This document shows, in pieces, positions 1 to 8,478 of a stretch of DNA of 40,337 nucleotides. The position numbers and the translations under genes are program-made. The notes beneath the pieces are model-generated. The model was not told the DNA's origin, searched no databases, and saw nothing but the letters and a program-made list of their open reading frames with translations. Each line of letters begins with the position of its first letter. Positions within the stretch are counted from its first letter, which is position 1. Source of the stretch: Prevotellaceae bacterium UBA4359 (GTDB taxonomy: Bacteria > Bacteroidota > Bacteroidia > Bacteroidales > Bacteroidaceae); the NCBI GenBank assembly GCA_002393555.1, contig DGSP01000070.1, positions 1 through 40,337 of the forward strand, in the 5' to 3' direction.

Positions 1-61
1 GGAACCAATTATTGGGAATTATTGGTAATTATTGTCCTCGAAACCATGCGGCTTGCCGCAT
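1..61. repeat. Terminal inverted repeat, left copy
   Basis: This stretch matches the reverse complement of the last 62 bases of the window with only about seven differences. It begins GGAACCAATTATTGG, runs through about three copies of a 10-bp AATTATTGG-type unit, and ends in the hairpin ATGCGGCTTGCCGCAT (7-bp stem, TT loop). Both copies are cut at the same base, so the likeliest explanation is a dispersed repeat at which the assembly stopped. Ends of a mobile element are less likely, because core housekeeping genes lie in between. Confidence 0.85.
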
Positions 62-116
62 CACACAAACGTTTCTTGTTCATCCACTTAAACGTTGGGG
101 ATTCTTGTTCGATGTG

Positions 117-147
117 CAAAGATACAAAAAAGGCACAAAGTCCGAAA
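117..147 (-). promoter_or_regulatory. Promoter reading out of the left end
   Basis: On the minus strand there is a TATCTTTG -7 box (117-124) followed by GCAC. A TTTC -33 element lies 19 bases upstream (144-147), in the loop of the terminator of the 1081-aa protein gene. It would drive a gene beyond the left edge of the window. Confidence 0.5.
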
Positions 148-164
148 ACTTTGTGCCTTTTTTT
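124..164 (-). terminator. Terminator of the 1081-aa secreted protein gene
   Basis: An 11-bp stem AGGCACAAAGT (131-141) pairs with ACTTTGTGCCT (148-158) and is flanked by A and T runs, so it could work in both directions. It lies 24 bases past the stop codon at 182. Confidence 0.85.
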
Positions 165-181
165 GATGGGAAGAAAGAGTT

Positions 182-3100
182 TTACTTCTGCAAGTACTTC
201 TTGCCGTTCTTGATGACGATGCCCTTGTAGGACTTGTCAACCTGCTGGCCGGCAATGTTGAAGATGGCGGTAGAAGTCTTGGCTACAGGAGCCTCCACGT
301 CGGCAATGCCAGTGGTCGGATTCCAACCCTCGTTGTTGCCTTCAGTCACAAGCGTGAGTTTGAAGTTGTCGGCAGAGAACCAAGTGCCTTGGAACTTCTC
401 TTCCTCCGTCTTGTTGAGGAATACGTAGTCAGAAGAGATACCGATGACGAGCGTGTGGTTGGTCACCACGATGTTCTCAATCTTGTTGTTGAACCAGCCA
501 CGGCCGATACCGTTGTTGGCAGCGAAAATCTTCCAAGTTTCTTCGTCAACACCTGCGGGAACAGTCTCTGTAGAACCTTGGAGAACGTCAGATACAGCAC
601 TCCAGATGGAGGCAGTCTCTGTAGCCTCAGTTACGTCTGCTTTTGCCATGAGTTCGTCGGCAGCAGCGCACCAGATTTCACCATAACTGTCTGTGGCGTT
701 CTTGGCCTCAGTGATTCGGCCTATTACTTCACCAGTTTCAGGGTCTTTTTCGGTCTCGTAGAAGTACTTGTAGTCTGTTGGCTTCACCACAGCCTCTGAC
801 AGGAGGTTGTTGGCAGTAGCATCGAGAGTTTCAACCTCTTCCTCATTCTTCACAGGAGCCTTGTCGGAAACAAAGAGGTAAGCACCTGCACCAGAAGTAC
901 GCATGATGTTGGAGAGCGTGTAAGTACCGTTAGGAACGTTCAGCACCTGATAAGCGGTGTAGCGAAGTTTGCCTGCTGTACCATTCCATGCGTCCAGATA
1001 GTGAGCAGTACCACCATCTACAGCCTGACCAGTGCTTGTGTATTGGCCATTCTGAGAGTCTATCAAGTTGGTGGTCCAACCAGCAGGCTTATCCTTGGTT
1101 CCAGTGTTGTCGCAAGTGGCGTTTTGGAGGTAGGCCGTCAGGTCGGCGCCGTCCTTCACCTCGATTTCGTAGAGGTCGGAAGCAGCGACAGCGTCGTTGA
1201 GCACCTTCACCTGCTCGTCAATCACTTTGGTGTCGGCAGTGTAGGTGGCCAGTTTGTTCTTCACGTAAGTGATGGCATCGGCGATGAGGGCCTTTCCTTC
1301 GGCAGAAGTCAGTTCGCTCTGCTTTGTCTCAGCCTTCTGCAGGGCAGGGATGAGGTTGTCGCGATAAGCGCGGAGGACAGTGGTGATGGCACCAGTCTCG
1401 GTGTAGGTGGCAGCGGCAGAGCCGAGGTAGTCGGTCATGTACTGCACGGGAACCTGTGCGAGAGCCTTAGCGTCGGCAGAGTAACCGCCTTCTTCTTCGC
1501 TGGCGATGTTGTCCTGCAGGGTCTTGTAGGAACCAGTCATGATGCCGTTGTATTCAGCCTCAGAAGCCTCGGCCATAGCGATGACGCGGTTCACCTTGTC
1601 GAGTTCGTTGGCCTCCTTGGCATCGGCGATGGAGTCGGTCAGGTCGGCCTTGTCCTTAGCCAGATGGAGAGCATCTACGAGTGCCTGAGCATCAGCATAT
1701 TTCTGTGCGGTGGCATTAGCGATGTCCTCACCAGAGGCTTCGCCAAGGTAGTTGAGTTTGAAGTTGGAGATGCAGAACCAGCCGCGACGAGCGTCTGTGT
1801 TGGTACCTCCGTGCATGTCGGGAGTGTCAGCGTCGCCATGGCCGATAGCACCAATGGTGAGTTTGCCGTCAACCACAAGCACTTTGGCAGTGGTGAGTGT
1901 CTCCCATGCCCATGGATCCCATCCAGTCACAGCCATCACAGGTGATACGGACGACTGGGCAGTGCCGTTGGCAAACACGTGCTGGTCTGTGATGCAGCCG
2001 TCCTGTGTACACATGTCGGCAGTCACGGTGTAGTAGCCGTTAGGCAGACCAGTCAGGTCTTGGTTGATAGACACAGACTGAGTGGCGTCGGTCAGGTTGT
2101 TGCGCCATGCGTTCCATGCAGTCATAGGATTGCCATCGTTGTCGGTCAGGCCTGTGTGCAGACGCTGGTCGCCGCCGCTCTGGCCGATGTACCACTTGCC
2201 TTGTGCCACAAATTTCGGGTTGTCAATCAAGAACGTGTAGTCTGCAGGGTTCTCCTCTGTGGCCACCTGAGAAGTGCGGTAGTCGTCGATGGCTTTCTGC
2301 AGGGCTGCCAGAGCAGCAGCAGCATATTCAAGGTCGGAATAGGTAATGTCCTGAGAGTAGTATCCGCCACTTTTGTAGTTGTTGGTGAGGTCGTCAATCA
2401 CGCTATTAAAGGCATCAATGCCAGGATAATTGGTGTCGGTTGCAAGAGCGTTGGCCTCCTCAAGCAGTGCATTGAAAGATGCAAGGGTGGCTGCGGCAGC
2501 CTCTGCATCCTCGATGATTTCGGTGCAAGCATCAATGGCTGCCTGAATGTCGGTAAGTTCGGACTCCTCGGTCAGGTCACCAATGGGTGTGCCATTGATT
2601 TCGGCTGTGCTGGGGAAATCGCTGAGTACGGCATTGATGCACTCATAGTCTTCGTAGTAGATGTTTGCTACCTCTTCCAACTTGGCCTGCAATGCGAGGA
2701 AAGCCACCATAGACTGTGTGGTCTCTTCGGGGTCGTAGAGTTTGGCGAGGAAGAAACCGTCGAAACAAGCCTGAATGGCATTTTCCTTGAGCCAACGTGC
2801 GTTGAATTGAAGGTAGGTGTATTCTCCTGACTCGAAAGAGCAGGCGGTTTGTGCCCAGCCGCCGTTCTCGTCGTATGCGCCGAAACCGAGCACGTCATCT
2901 GTCACACCTTCTCCACCGTTCTTACCGATAATCATGGAACCACCATTGCCTGAGTGCTCGTTCTGACCACCTGCGGTCGATTCGTTTGCTGTGATGGACA
3001 CCACTGGAATGTACTGGTTGTCTTTTGAATTCTTCTTCAGGTAGAACGAGAAGTAGTAGCGAGTCTGTGGCTGGATAGACCAACGCTGGCCGATGGAACC

Positions 3101-3427
3101 ATCGCCAGCAGCACCTGTGTGTTTGTTGGCCTGAATGTAGGCACCACCATCGTAGCCACCTTCGGCAAACCAAAGGAAGGTGCTGGTGGTCATCGGTGCA
3201 TAAGTACCGTTGGTCCAGCCTACGATGTTGCCATTGTTCTTCGCCGGGTCTGCGTCGAATGAGCCGTTTGTAATTTCGTTGACTCCCACATACCACTCTG
3301 AGTCATCACTCAACTTGATGAGGTCGCCGACCTTAACGTCACCAACGACTAACTCATTCTGCGCCTTCATTGTCCCTCCGCTCAGCAATGCCAAAGCCGT
3401 GAGGGCAAGCGTAAAAATTTTCTTCAT
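182..3427 (-). CDS. Large secreted modular protein, carbohydrate-binding-like
   Basis: The 1081-aa product starts with a clear signal peptide (MKKIFTLALTALALLSG, cleavage near residue 22 after KAQ), so it is exported. Three beta-rich segments with the look of galactose-binding/CBM-like sandwiches lie at about residues 50-230, 400-560 and 765-1030. They carry phrases such as LPNGYYTVTADM and VPNGTYTLSNIM, and each tends to end in an F-K-L-type strand. Alanine- and glutamate-rich helical stretches resembling FIVAR-type bundles separate them. The last ~40 residues (TGIADVE... to NGKKYLQK) resemble a type IX secretion C-terminal sorting tail. I see no catalytic domain. It sits downstream of the rhamnogalacturonan lyase but has its own promoter and a terminator between them. 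A surface glycan-binding or adhesion role is inferred from architecture only. Confidence 0.8.
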   Translation of the reverse strand: MKKIFTLALTALALLSGGTMKAQNELVVGDVKVGDLIKLSDDSEWYVGVNEITNGSFDADPAKNNGNIVGWTNGTYAPMTTSTFLWFAEGGYDGGAYIQANKHTGAAGDGSIGQRWSIQPQTRYYFSFYLKKNSKDNQYIPVVSITANESTAGGQNEHSGNGGSMIIGKNGGEGVTDDVLGFGAYDENGGWAQTACSFESGEYTYLQFNARWLKENAIQACFDGFFLAKLYDPEETTQSMVAFLALQAKLEEVANIYYEDYECINAVLSDFPSTAEINGTPIGDLTEESELTDIQAAIDACTEIIEDAEAAAATLASFNALLEEANALATDTNYPGIDAFNSVIDDLTNNYKSGGYYSQDITYSDLEYAAAALAALQKAIDDYRTSQVATEENPADYTFLIDNPKFVAQGKWYIGQSGGDQRLHTGLTDNDGNPMTAWNAWRNNLTDATQSVSINQDLTGLPNGYYTVTADMCTQDGCITDQHVFANGTAQSSVSPVMAVTGWDPWAWETLTTAKVLVVDGKLTIGAIGHGDADTPDMHGGTNTDARRGWFCISNFKLNYLGEASGEDIANATAQKYADAQALVDALHLAKDKADLTDSIADAKEANELDKVNRVIAMAEASEAEYNGIMTGSYKTLQDNIASEEEGGYSADAKALAQVPVQYMTDYLGSAAATYTETGAITTVLRAYRDNLIPALQKAETKQSELTSAEGKALIADAITYVKNKLATYTADTKVIDEQVKVLNDAVAASDLYEIEVKDGADLTAYLQNATCDNTGTKDKPAGWTTNLIDSQNGQYTSTGQAVDGGTAHYLDAWNGTAGKLRYTAYQVLNVPNGTYTLSNIMRTSGAGAYLFVSDKAPVKNEEEVETLDATANNLLSEAVVKPTDYKYFYETEKDPETGEVIGRITEAKNATDSYGEIWCAAADELMAKADVTEATETASIWSAVSDVLQGSTETVPAGVDEETWKIFAANNGIGRGWFNNKIENIVVTNHTLVIGISSDYVFLNKTEEEKFQGTWFSADNFKLTLVTEGNNEGWNPTTGIADVEAPVAKTSTAIFNIAGQQVDKSYKGIVIKNGKKYLQK

Positions 3428-3547
3428 AAGTTAGATTAGTTAAATGTTAATAATATTTGTTAGTAAACTCTATATATCAATCAAAAAAAGCCCGAATGTG
3501 CTCTTGTCCATTTCTTTATTTCCGCATTGTTCACATTTTTTACTTTG

Positions 3548-3579
3548 CAAAGAAACGAAAAAAGGGCGAAACCTTCAAA
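3548..3579 (-). promoter_or_regulatory. Promoter of the 1081-aa protein gene
   Basis: On the minus strand TTTG (3576-3579) is followed after 20 bases by TTTCTTTG (3548-3555), close to the Bacteroidetes consensus TTTG/TAnnTTTG. The -33 TTTG lies in the loop of the preceding terminator. The predicted 5' leader is about 110 bases. Confidence 0.5.
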
Positions 3580-3600
3580 AAGTTTCGCCCTTTTTTATAT
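3558..3600 (-). terminator. Terminator of the rhamnogalacturonan lyase gene
   Basis: The stem GGGCGAAAC (3564-3572) pairs with GTTTCGCCC (3582-3590), with A and T runs on either side. It lies about 30 bases past the stop codon at 3629. Confidence 0.85.
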
Positions 3601-3628
3601 AAATAATGTGATTTTTAACAAAAATGGG

Positions 3629-6600
3629 TCATTTCATCAGTTTCATGGTGCCTTTCTTGCCGCTCTCGCTCTTCACGCGCAGCAGGTAGATTCCCTTGGG
3701 CAGGGTGGTCTGGGCGAAGGCTGAGGACACGCTGTTCATCGGGCAGGTGAACTCGCTGACGGTGGTTCCGCCGGCAGTGATGACTTCGACACTGACGGTC
3801 TCGTCGGCCTCGATGGCTGAGATGCCAGTCACGTACTCTTGGTATTTGGCTGCATCGCAGCGGATGAGGAGCACACCTTCGCTGATGCGGCTGGTGTCCC
3901 AGTAGTTCCACGAGTTGAGTTCGGGCAGGTCGAAGTGCAGGGCGCTGATGTCGGCGGGCAGGGTGAGGGTGGTCACGTCGGTCCAGATGGTGAACTCGTC
4001 GGGCACGTTCTCGTCGGTGGTCAGGTTGGCGAGATAGTTGTCGGCCACGAACGGTGCGATGGTGGCTCCGGCTGTGAACCTGAGTGTGCCGATGCCTGTG
4101 ATGGAGGCGTTCTGCAGGGTGGCTGCGCCTGTGTTGCTGTTGATGGTCTTGCGCAGACCGACCACGAGGGTGGATTTGGCTCCGAAGGTCACGTTCTTGC
4201 CGCCGAAGTTGATGAGGCTGGCATTTGTGGAGGCTGTCTCGTTGGCTCCGGGCTGGAGTGTACCATTGATGGTGTAGGTGCTGTTGGTGAGTGTCTCGCC
4301 CGACTTGGTGACACCATAGAGTTTGGCGTCTGCTGCCACGGTGAGGGCACCCTTGCCGAGGGCGGAGCCAGACTTGAAGTAGAGTTCGCCTGCGGTCACC
4401 TTGGTGGTGCCAGTGTTGTCCCACTTGCCGGAGACGGTCATCTTGCAGGTGCCTATCTTCTCGAAGTTGCTCTTGTTGGTGCCGCCGTCGTCGTGGATGG
4501 TGCCGTCGAAGGTGAAGTCACCCTTTTCTTCCCAACTGTTGCCCACTTTCCAGGTGTTGGAGCCGTTGACTCCCTCTGAACCTGAGAAGTTGGCTACAGG
4601 GTGGGCAAGGCTTCCCTTACCGGTCAGTTTGCCGATGGTGAAGGTTTGTCCCGAACTTTTTTGGTTTTTGGTGTAAGGACCCACATTGGTCACTGTACAG
4701 CCATCGGCGATGTCGAGTGTACCCTTTGGTATGCCGTATGAGTTGCGGAGAGGCAGCCAGATGTTTTTGGTTGTGTGCTTGATGGTGCCTTCGAAAGCGC
4801 TCCAGTTTCCTTCGATGCTCACTCGGCTCACAGTGTTGGTGGGTATGATGGTGAGTGTGCCTGAGCCTGTCACCTTGTTGGCGTAGGCCGCATAGTTGGC
4901 TGCACCCAAGATGAATGTACCATACTTGTTGGCTGGCACTTCGATGGGCACGGAGAGTGCGCTGGTGGATTCGTCGGAGAGTTCGCCTGGCTGTGTGCTG
5001 CTGCCCTGGAACTCGATGGCCTTGGCGGGGATGCCGCTATGGTTGATGATGCGGCCTGCAGCGATGGCGAGTTTGTTCAGGCTCGTGTTGGAGGTGTAGG
5101 TGTGCATGTAGCCTGCTCCCTTCTTGGTGAGGAGGGTGCCGGAGATGGCTTGGTTCTGCGTGAGGTCTTTGTTGGCCGGGGTGTTGATGACACCGCCTTC
5201 TTCGCCCACCATGCGGATGGGTGAGCCGTTGGTGATGGTGGCATCGGTCAGCAGCACGGCACCGTTCTCCATGGTGAACTTGGTGGCTGCTGTGGTCACA
5301 CCACCCAGGCTGCCTTTGGCCTTGGTGTCGTTGGCCAGCGAGGACACTCTCACGGTGCCGCCTTTCAGGAAGTTGCCACCCTTGTAGGAGTTCTCGGTCT
5401 TGATGGTGAGGGTGCCTGTGCCTTCCTTGACGAGTGCTCCGGCCACGATGGCTCCGGTGCCTTGGAAGGTGAAGGACTTGGTGCCGCTCACCTTCACGCT
5501 GTCAGGACTCAGGTCGTCGGCCAGTGAGATGGCGGTCTTGGTGCTGGAATTGTTGAAGTTGACGATGTCGCCCTTCACGAAGATGTCGGGGGTCTGTTCT
5601 GCATCGTCCAGCACGTAGAAGTTCTCGGTGTTGGCAAAGTCCCACATGCTGGATGCCTGGCCTGTCCACACGGTTTCGGTGGCACCACGGATGCTGCCGA
5701 TGTTGAGGATGATGTTGTTCTCTTCGTCGAGCGAAAGGCCAAACTTGAGGTCGGTGATGCCTTCCACCTTGATGTCGGCCAGCGAGCCTTCCAATTCTTC
5801 CACATGGCCGATGATGTAGTTGCCTTCGGCCAGTGTGGTGGCTCCGTCGGCAAAGTGTTCGTTCACTTCGATGACGGGACGCAGGTATTGTGGGCCGTAG
5901 TTTTCCCAGATGGTGCCTGTCTTTTTCTCTATCTTGAGGGTCTTGGCGCTGATGCGGTCGGCCTGCAGTCCGTCGCTGTAGAGGTCGAGCACGATGCGTG
6001 AGCCAAAGCCCAGGGTGAGGGTTTCATCGACCTTGATGCTGCCGGCCTTGTCGGCTCCGCCGGGGCGGATGATGGAGGCGTAGTCGGCCTTGATGCTCTT
6101 GAACTCGCCGCCGTCGGAGTTGAGTTCGGCGAAGCGGTTGAGCCAGAGGGGTGACTGCTTCATGGTGCCGTCGAAGTTGAGGGTGCCGGCCCAGATGTTG
6201 GTCTCGCCTGTGTAGGTCATGTTCACCTTAGGCAGTGTGAGGATGCCGTCGCCCTGCTTCACGAGACGGGTGGAGCCTGTGAGTGCGCCACCTGTCACTT
6301 CGCAGGTGTAATAGCCGTATTTTATAGGGGTTACTTTGGTCATGGAGTTGCCTACAGCCGTTCCTTCCACGGTGGAGGGTACGTTGAAGGTCACCATGTA
6401 GGGGCTGGCTCCGTTGGCGATGGACACTTTGGTGTCGGCAAACTCACACACGATGAGGTGGTCGTCGGTGGTGTTGATGGTGCCGCCGTTGGCCACTTCG
6501 GTTCGTTCGTTCATGGTGTATGGTGGAGGTGCCTGGGTGATGCCTTCCAGTTCGCCGAGGAAGTAACTCTTGTGAGGTGGCTGGTTGTAGCCCATCGACT

Positions 6601-8383
6601 GCCACACCATGGCGTTGCGGTACTGGTGGTCGTGCCAGAGGGTGGGGATGCGGTAGGTGGTGGGGATGTTGGTGGTGTAAACCATGAGGGCGGTGTTGGC
6701 ATCATTGCGCATCACGACTTCCTCGCGCCAGTCGCCGAAGATGTCGGCAATGGCCCCGGGGTCGTTCTTCGACCAGTTATTGCACTTGGAGCCATTGAGG
6801 TCCCAACGTCCACCTCCAGGCTTATAGACCACGCCTTTACCCTCGGTGCCAGGGCTGTCGAAGTATTCGTCGAGCAAGTCGCCATCCCAGTAAATGCGTT
6901 GGTTGAGGTCGCTCCAATGGATGAAATTGTCTCCTCCGAGCGCATCAATATACTTGTCGGCGACAGAACTGATCCAACCAGAAGAAACGCTTCGTCCCAC
7001 ACTGCCAGGGTAGGCGTTGGTGAAGTTGGCCATGAGGGCTCGACCGTCATCACCTGCTGCATTGTGCTTTACATAGATTTGGCCTGTGGCGGCGTTGCGG
7101 TAGTTGTTGCCGTAGTTGGCACGTCCTTCCTCCAAGCAGGCAAACTGCTCTTCATACTTGCGGTAGGGGTCGAAGTCGGAGCAGTGCTGGGCATCTCCGT
7201 GTCCGTAACTGGTGGTGGAGAGACCTTTTCCGTTGGCGTCGATGACCATTGAACCGAAGATGATTTCGTCGCATCCGTCCCAATCCACGTCGCCGACAGC
7301 AAAGTTGTGATAGCCGTTGCCAAACCAAGGGCTGTTGCCGTTGTCGGTCTGCCAATACCATTGCCGTGTGAGTTGATGAGTGGCTGGATCAACCTCAAAG
7401 GCTGCAAATTTGTGGGCGGTGTAGCAGCCTCGGCCAAGGAAGATGCTGGGCTTGCGGCCATCTAAGTAGGGCGCACCCCAGTAGTGCTTGGTGGAGCGGT
7501 GGCCTACGATGCCTGTGCCCCACCATTCATCCGTTCCACGAGTTAGTGGGTAGTCCATGTAGAGTGGGTGGCTGGCTGGGCCTATCTCGTAGGGTTTGCC
7601 AGTGGCTCCTTCAAGGTAGAGCAAGTACTCATTGCCAGAAGACGTGTACTCGATGCCGTTCCAACGCGTGTCAACCGAGGCAGAACCAATCAGTTGGGTG
7701 GTGCCATCAGCATAATGAATGTAGGCGTTGTCTTGTATGCGTAGAAGCACTTCGGCCTTACCATCCATGTCCCAGTCGTAGCATACGCAGTCCCATTGCT
7801 CATCGGCACCGGCCAGCATGTTGGGACCCAGGTCAATCCACCATAGTCTGTTGCCTTTGTAGTCGTAGCAATCCAGTTGGTGGAAGCGGATTTTCTGGTT
7901 GATATCAGCAGCATCGTTACACTTGCGTTTTACGATAAACTCCACAATGCCGTCGCCATTCAAATCGCCGATTGCCACATCGTTAAGCGTGTAGTATTTG
8001 CTGGCATCGTTGCCGTTGCGGTCGGTCGGCTTCTGCACAGGGATGGTCAGCATGCCGTCGTTCCAGCGGGTCACTTCCTTGCTCTTCAACTTGGTTTGTT
8101 CCACGCCTTTCACCACGGGGATGACGTAGTACTTGCTGCTGGCTGTTCCGCTGGTGTGCTGGTAGTTGGACACTTCGAGGTTCTCAGCAATCTTGGTGCC
8201 GTTGCAGTAGAGGTTGTAGGTCACGTCGTAGTACTCTTCGCCGAGGACACGCCAACTGACGAGGTTGCCAGACGAGGCAGGCACGGCCACGAGACCACGG
8301 TCTATCTTGTCGGTGAAACGCTGGGCAAAGCCGAGCGTTGCCGTCATGGCCAAGACAAGAGATAAGATTGTTTTCTTCATCAT
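3629..8383 (-). CDS. PL11-type rhamnogalacturonan lyase with beta-strand repeat extension
   Basis: The 1584-aa product has a signal peptide ending around GFAQ. Residues ~20-620 look like a family PL11 rhamnogalacturonan lyase (YesW/YesX type), which cleaves the RG-I pectin backbone by beta-elimination. Visible signs are the N-terminal RGLVAVPA and VSWRVLGEEYYDVTYNLY, the calcium-binding-like repeats GDLNGDGIVEF and WDMDGKAEVLLR, and GDVDWDGCDEI further on. Residues ~620-1520 are different: glycine/threonine-rich beta-strand repeats of the autotransporter-associated type, such as DGILTL (near 708), GTGTLTI (near 987) and a related strand near 1309. The end (GISAIEADETV to KGTMKLMK, about 1521-1584) is a type IX-like sorting domain. 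Catalytic PL11 enzymes are usually near 600 aa, so more than half of this protein is extension. Either of two adjacent ATG codons could start it. It is probably co-transcribed with the 864-aa protein gene upstream. Confidence 0.85.
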   Translation of the reverse strand: MMKKTILSLVLAMTATLGFAQRFTDKIDRGLVAVPASSGNLVSWRVLGEEYYDVTYNLYCNGTKIAENLEVSNYQHTSGTASSKYYVIPVVKGVEQTKLKSKEVTRWNDGMLTIPVQKPTDRNGNDASKYYTLNDVAIGDLNGDGIVEFIVKRKCNDAADINQKIRFHQLDCYDYKGNRLWWIDLGPNMLAGADEQWDCVCYDWDMDGKAEVLLRIQDNAYIHYADGTTQLIGSASVDTRWNGIEYTSSGNEYLLYLEGATGKPYEIGPASHPLYMDYPLTRGTDEWWGTGIVGHRSTKHYWGAPYLDGRKPSIFLGRGCYTAHKFAAFEVDPATHQLTRQWYWQTDNGNSPWFGNGYHNFAVGDVDWDGCDEIIFGSMVIDANGKGLSTTSYGHGDAQHCSDFDPYRKYEEQFACLEEGRANYGNNYRNAATGQIYVKHNAAGDDGRALMANFTNAYPGSVGRSVSSGWISSVADKYIDALGGDNFIHWSDLNQRIYWDGDLLDEYFDSPGTEGKGVVYKPGGGRWDLNGSKCNNWSKNDPGAIADIFGDWREEVVMRNDANTALMVYTTNIPTTYRIPTLWHDHQYRNAMVWQSMGYNQPPHKSYFLGELEGITQAPPPYTMNERTEVANGGTINTTDDHLIVCEFADTKVSIANGASPYMVTFNVPSTVEGTAVGNSMTKVTPIKYGYYTCEVTGGALTGSTRLVKQGDGILTLPKVNMTYTGETNIWAGTLNFDGTMKQSPLWLNRFAELNSDGGEFKSIKADYASIIRPGGADKAGSIKVDETLTLGFGSRIVLDLYSDGLQADRISAKTLKIEKKTGTIWENYGPQYLRPVIEVNEHFADGATTLAEGNYIIGHVEELEGSLADIKVEGITDLKFGLSLDEENNIILNIGSIRGATETVWTGQASSMWDFANTENFYVLDDAEQTPDIFVKGDIVNFNNSSTKTAISLADDLSPDSVKVSGTKSFTFQGTGAIVAGALVKEGTGTLTIKTENSYKGGNFLKGGTVRVSSLANDTKAKGSLGGVTTAATKFTMENGAVLLTDATITNGSPIRMVGEEGGVINTPANKDLTQNQAISGTLLTKKGAGYMHTYTSNTSLNKLAIAAGRIINHSGIPAKAIEFQGSSTQPGELSDESTSALSVPIEVPANKYGTFILGAANYAAYANKVTGSGTLTIIPTNTVSRVSIEGNWSAFEGTIKHTTKNIWLPLRNSYGIPKGTLDIADGCTVTNVGPYTKNQKSSGQTFTIGKLTGKGSLAHPVANFSGSEGVNGSNTWKVGNSWEEKGDFTFDGTIHDDGGTNKSNFEKIGTCKMTVSGKWDNTGTTKVTAGELYFKSGSALGKGALTVAADAKLYGVTKSGETLTNSTYTINGTLQPGANETASTNASLINFGGKNVTFGAKSTLVVGLRKTINSNTGAATLQNASITGIGTLRFTAGATIAPFVADNYLANLTTDENVPDEFTIWTDVTTLTLPADISALHFDLPELNSWNYWDTSRISEGVLLIRCDAAKYQEYVTGISAIEADETVSVEVITAGGTTVSEFTCPMNSVSSAFAQTTLPKGIYLLRVKSESGKKGTMKLMK

Positions 8384-8416
8384 AAATAGGTGTTGTTATT
8401 TTGTTGTTATGGTATG

Positions 8417-8460
8417 CGTTGGCCTGAGTCCTCCGCCGTAGCGGTGGATTCAGACCAACG
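8417..8460 (-). other. Intergenic stem-loop without a downstream T run
   Basis: The outer stem CGTTGG/CCAACG is followed by CTGA/TCAG, TCC/GGA and CCG/CGG, broken by two mismatches, with a 6-base loop. On the transcribed (minus) strand no T run follows, so it is not a typical terminator. It lies in the 95-base gap between two co-directional genes and could be an mRNA processing or stability element. Confidence 0.6.
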
Positions 8461-8478
8461 TGTTTTTTCAGGTTTTAC

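Noticed and set aside
8417..8460. The hairpin as a terminator of the 864-aa protein gene
   Set aside because: The T run lies on the non-transcribed side; the minus strand continues without a T run into the lyase gene.
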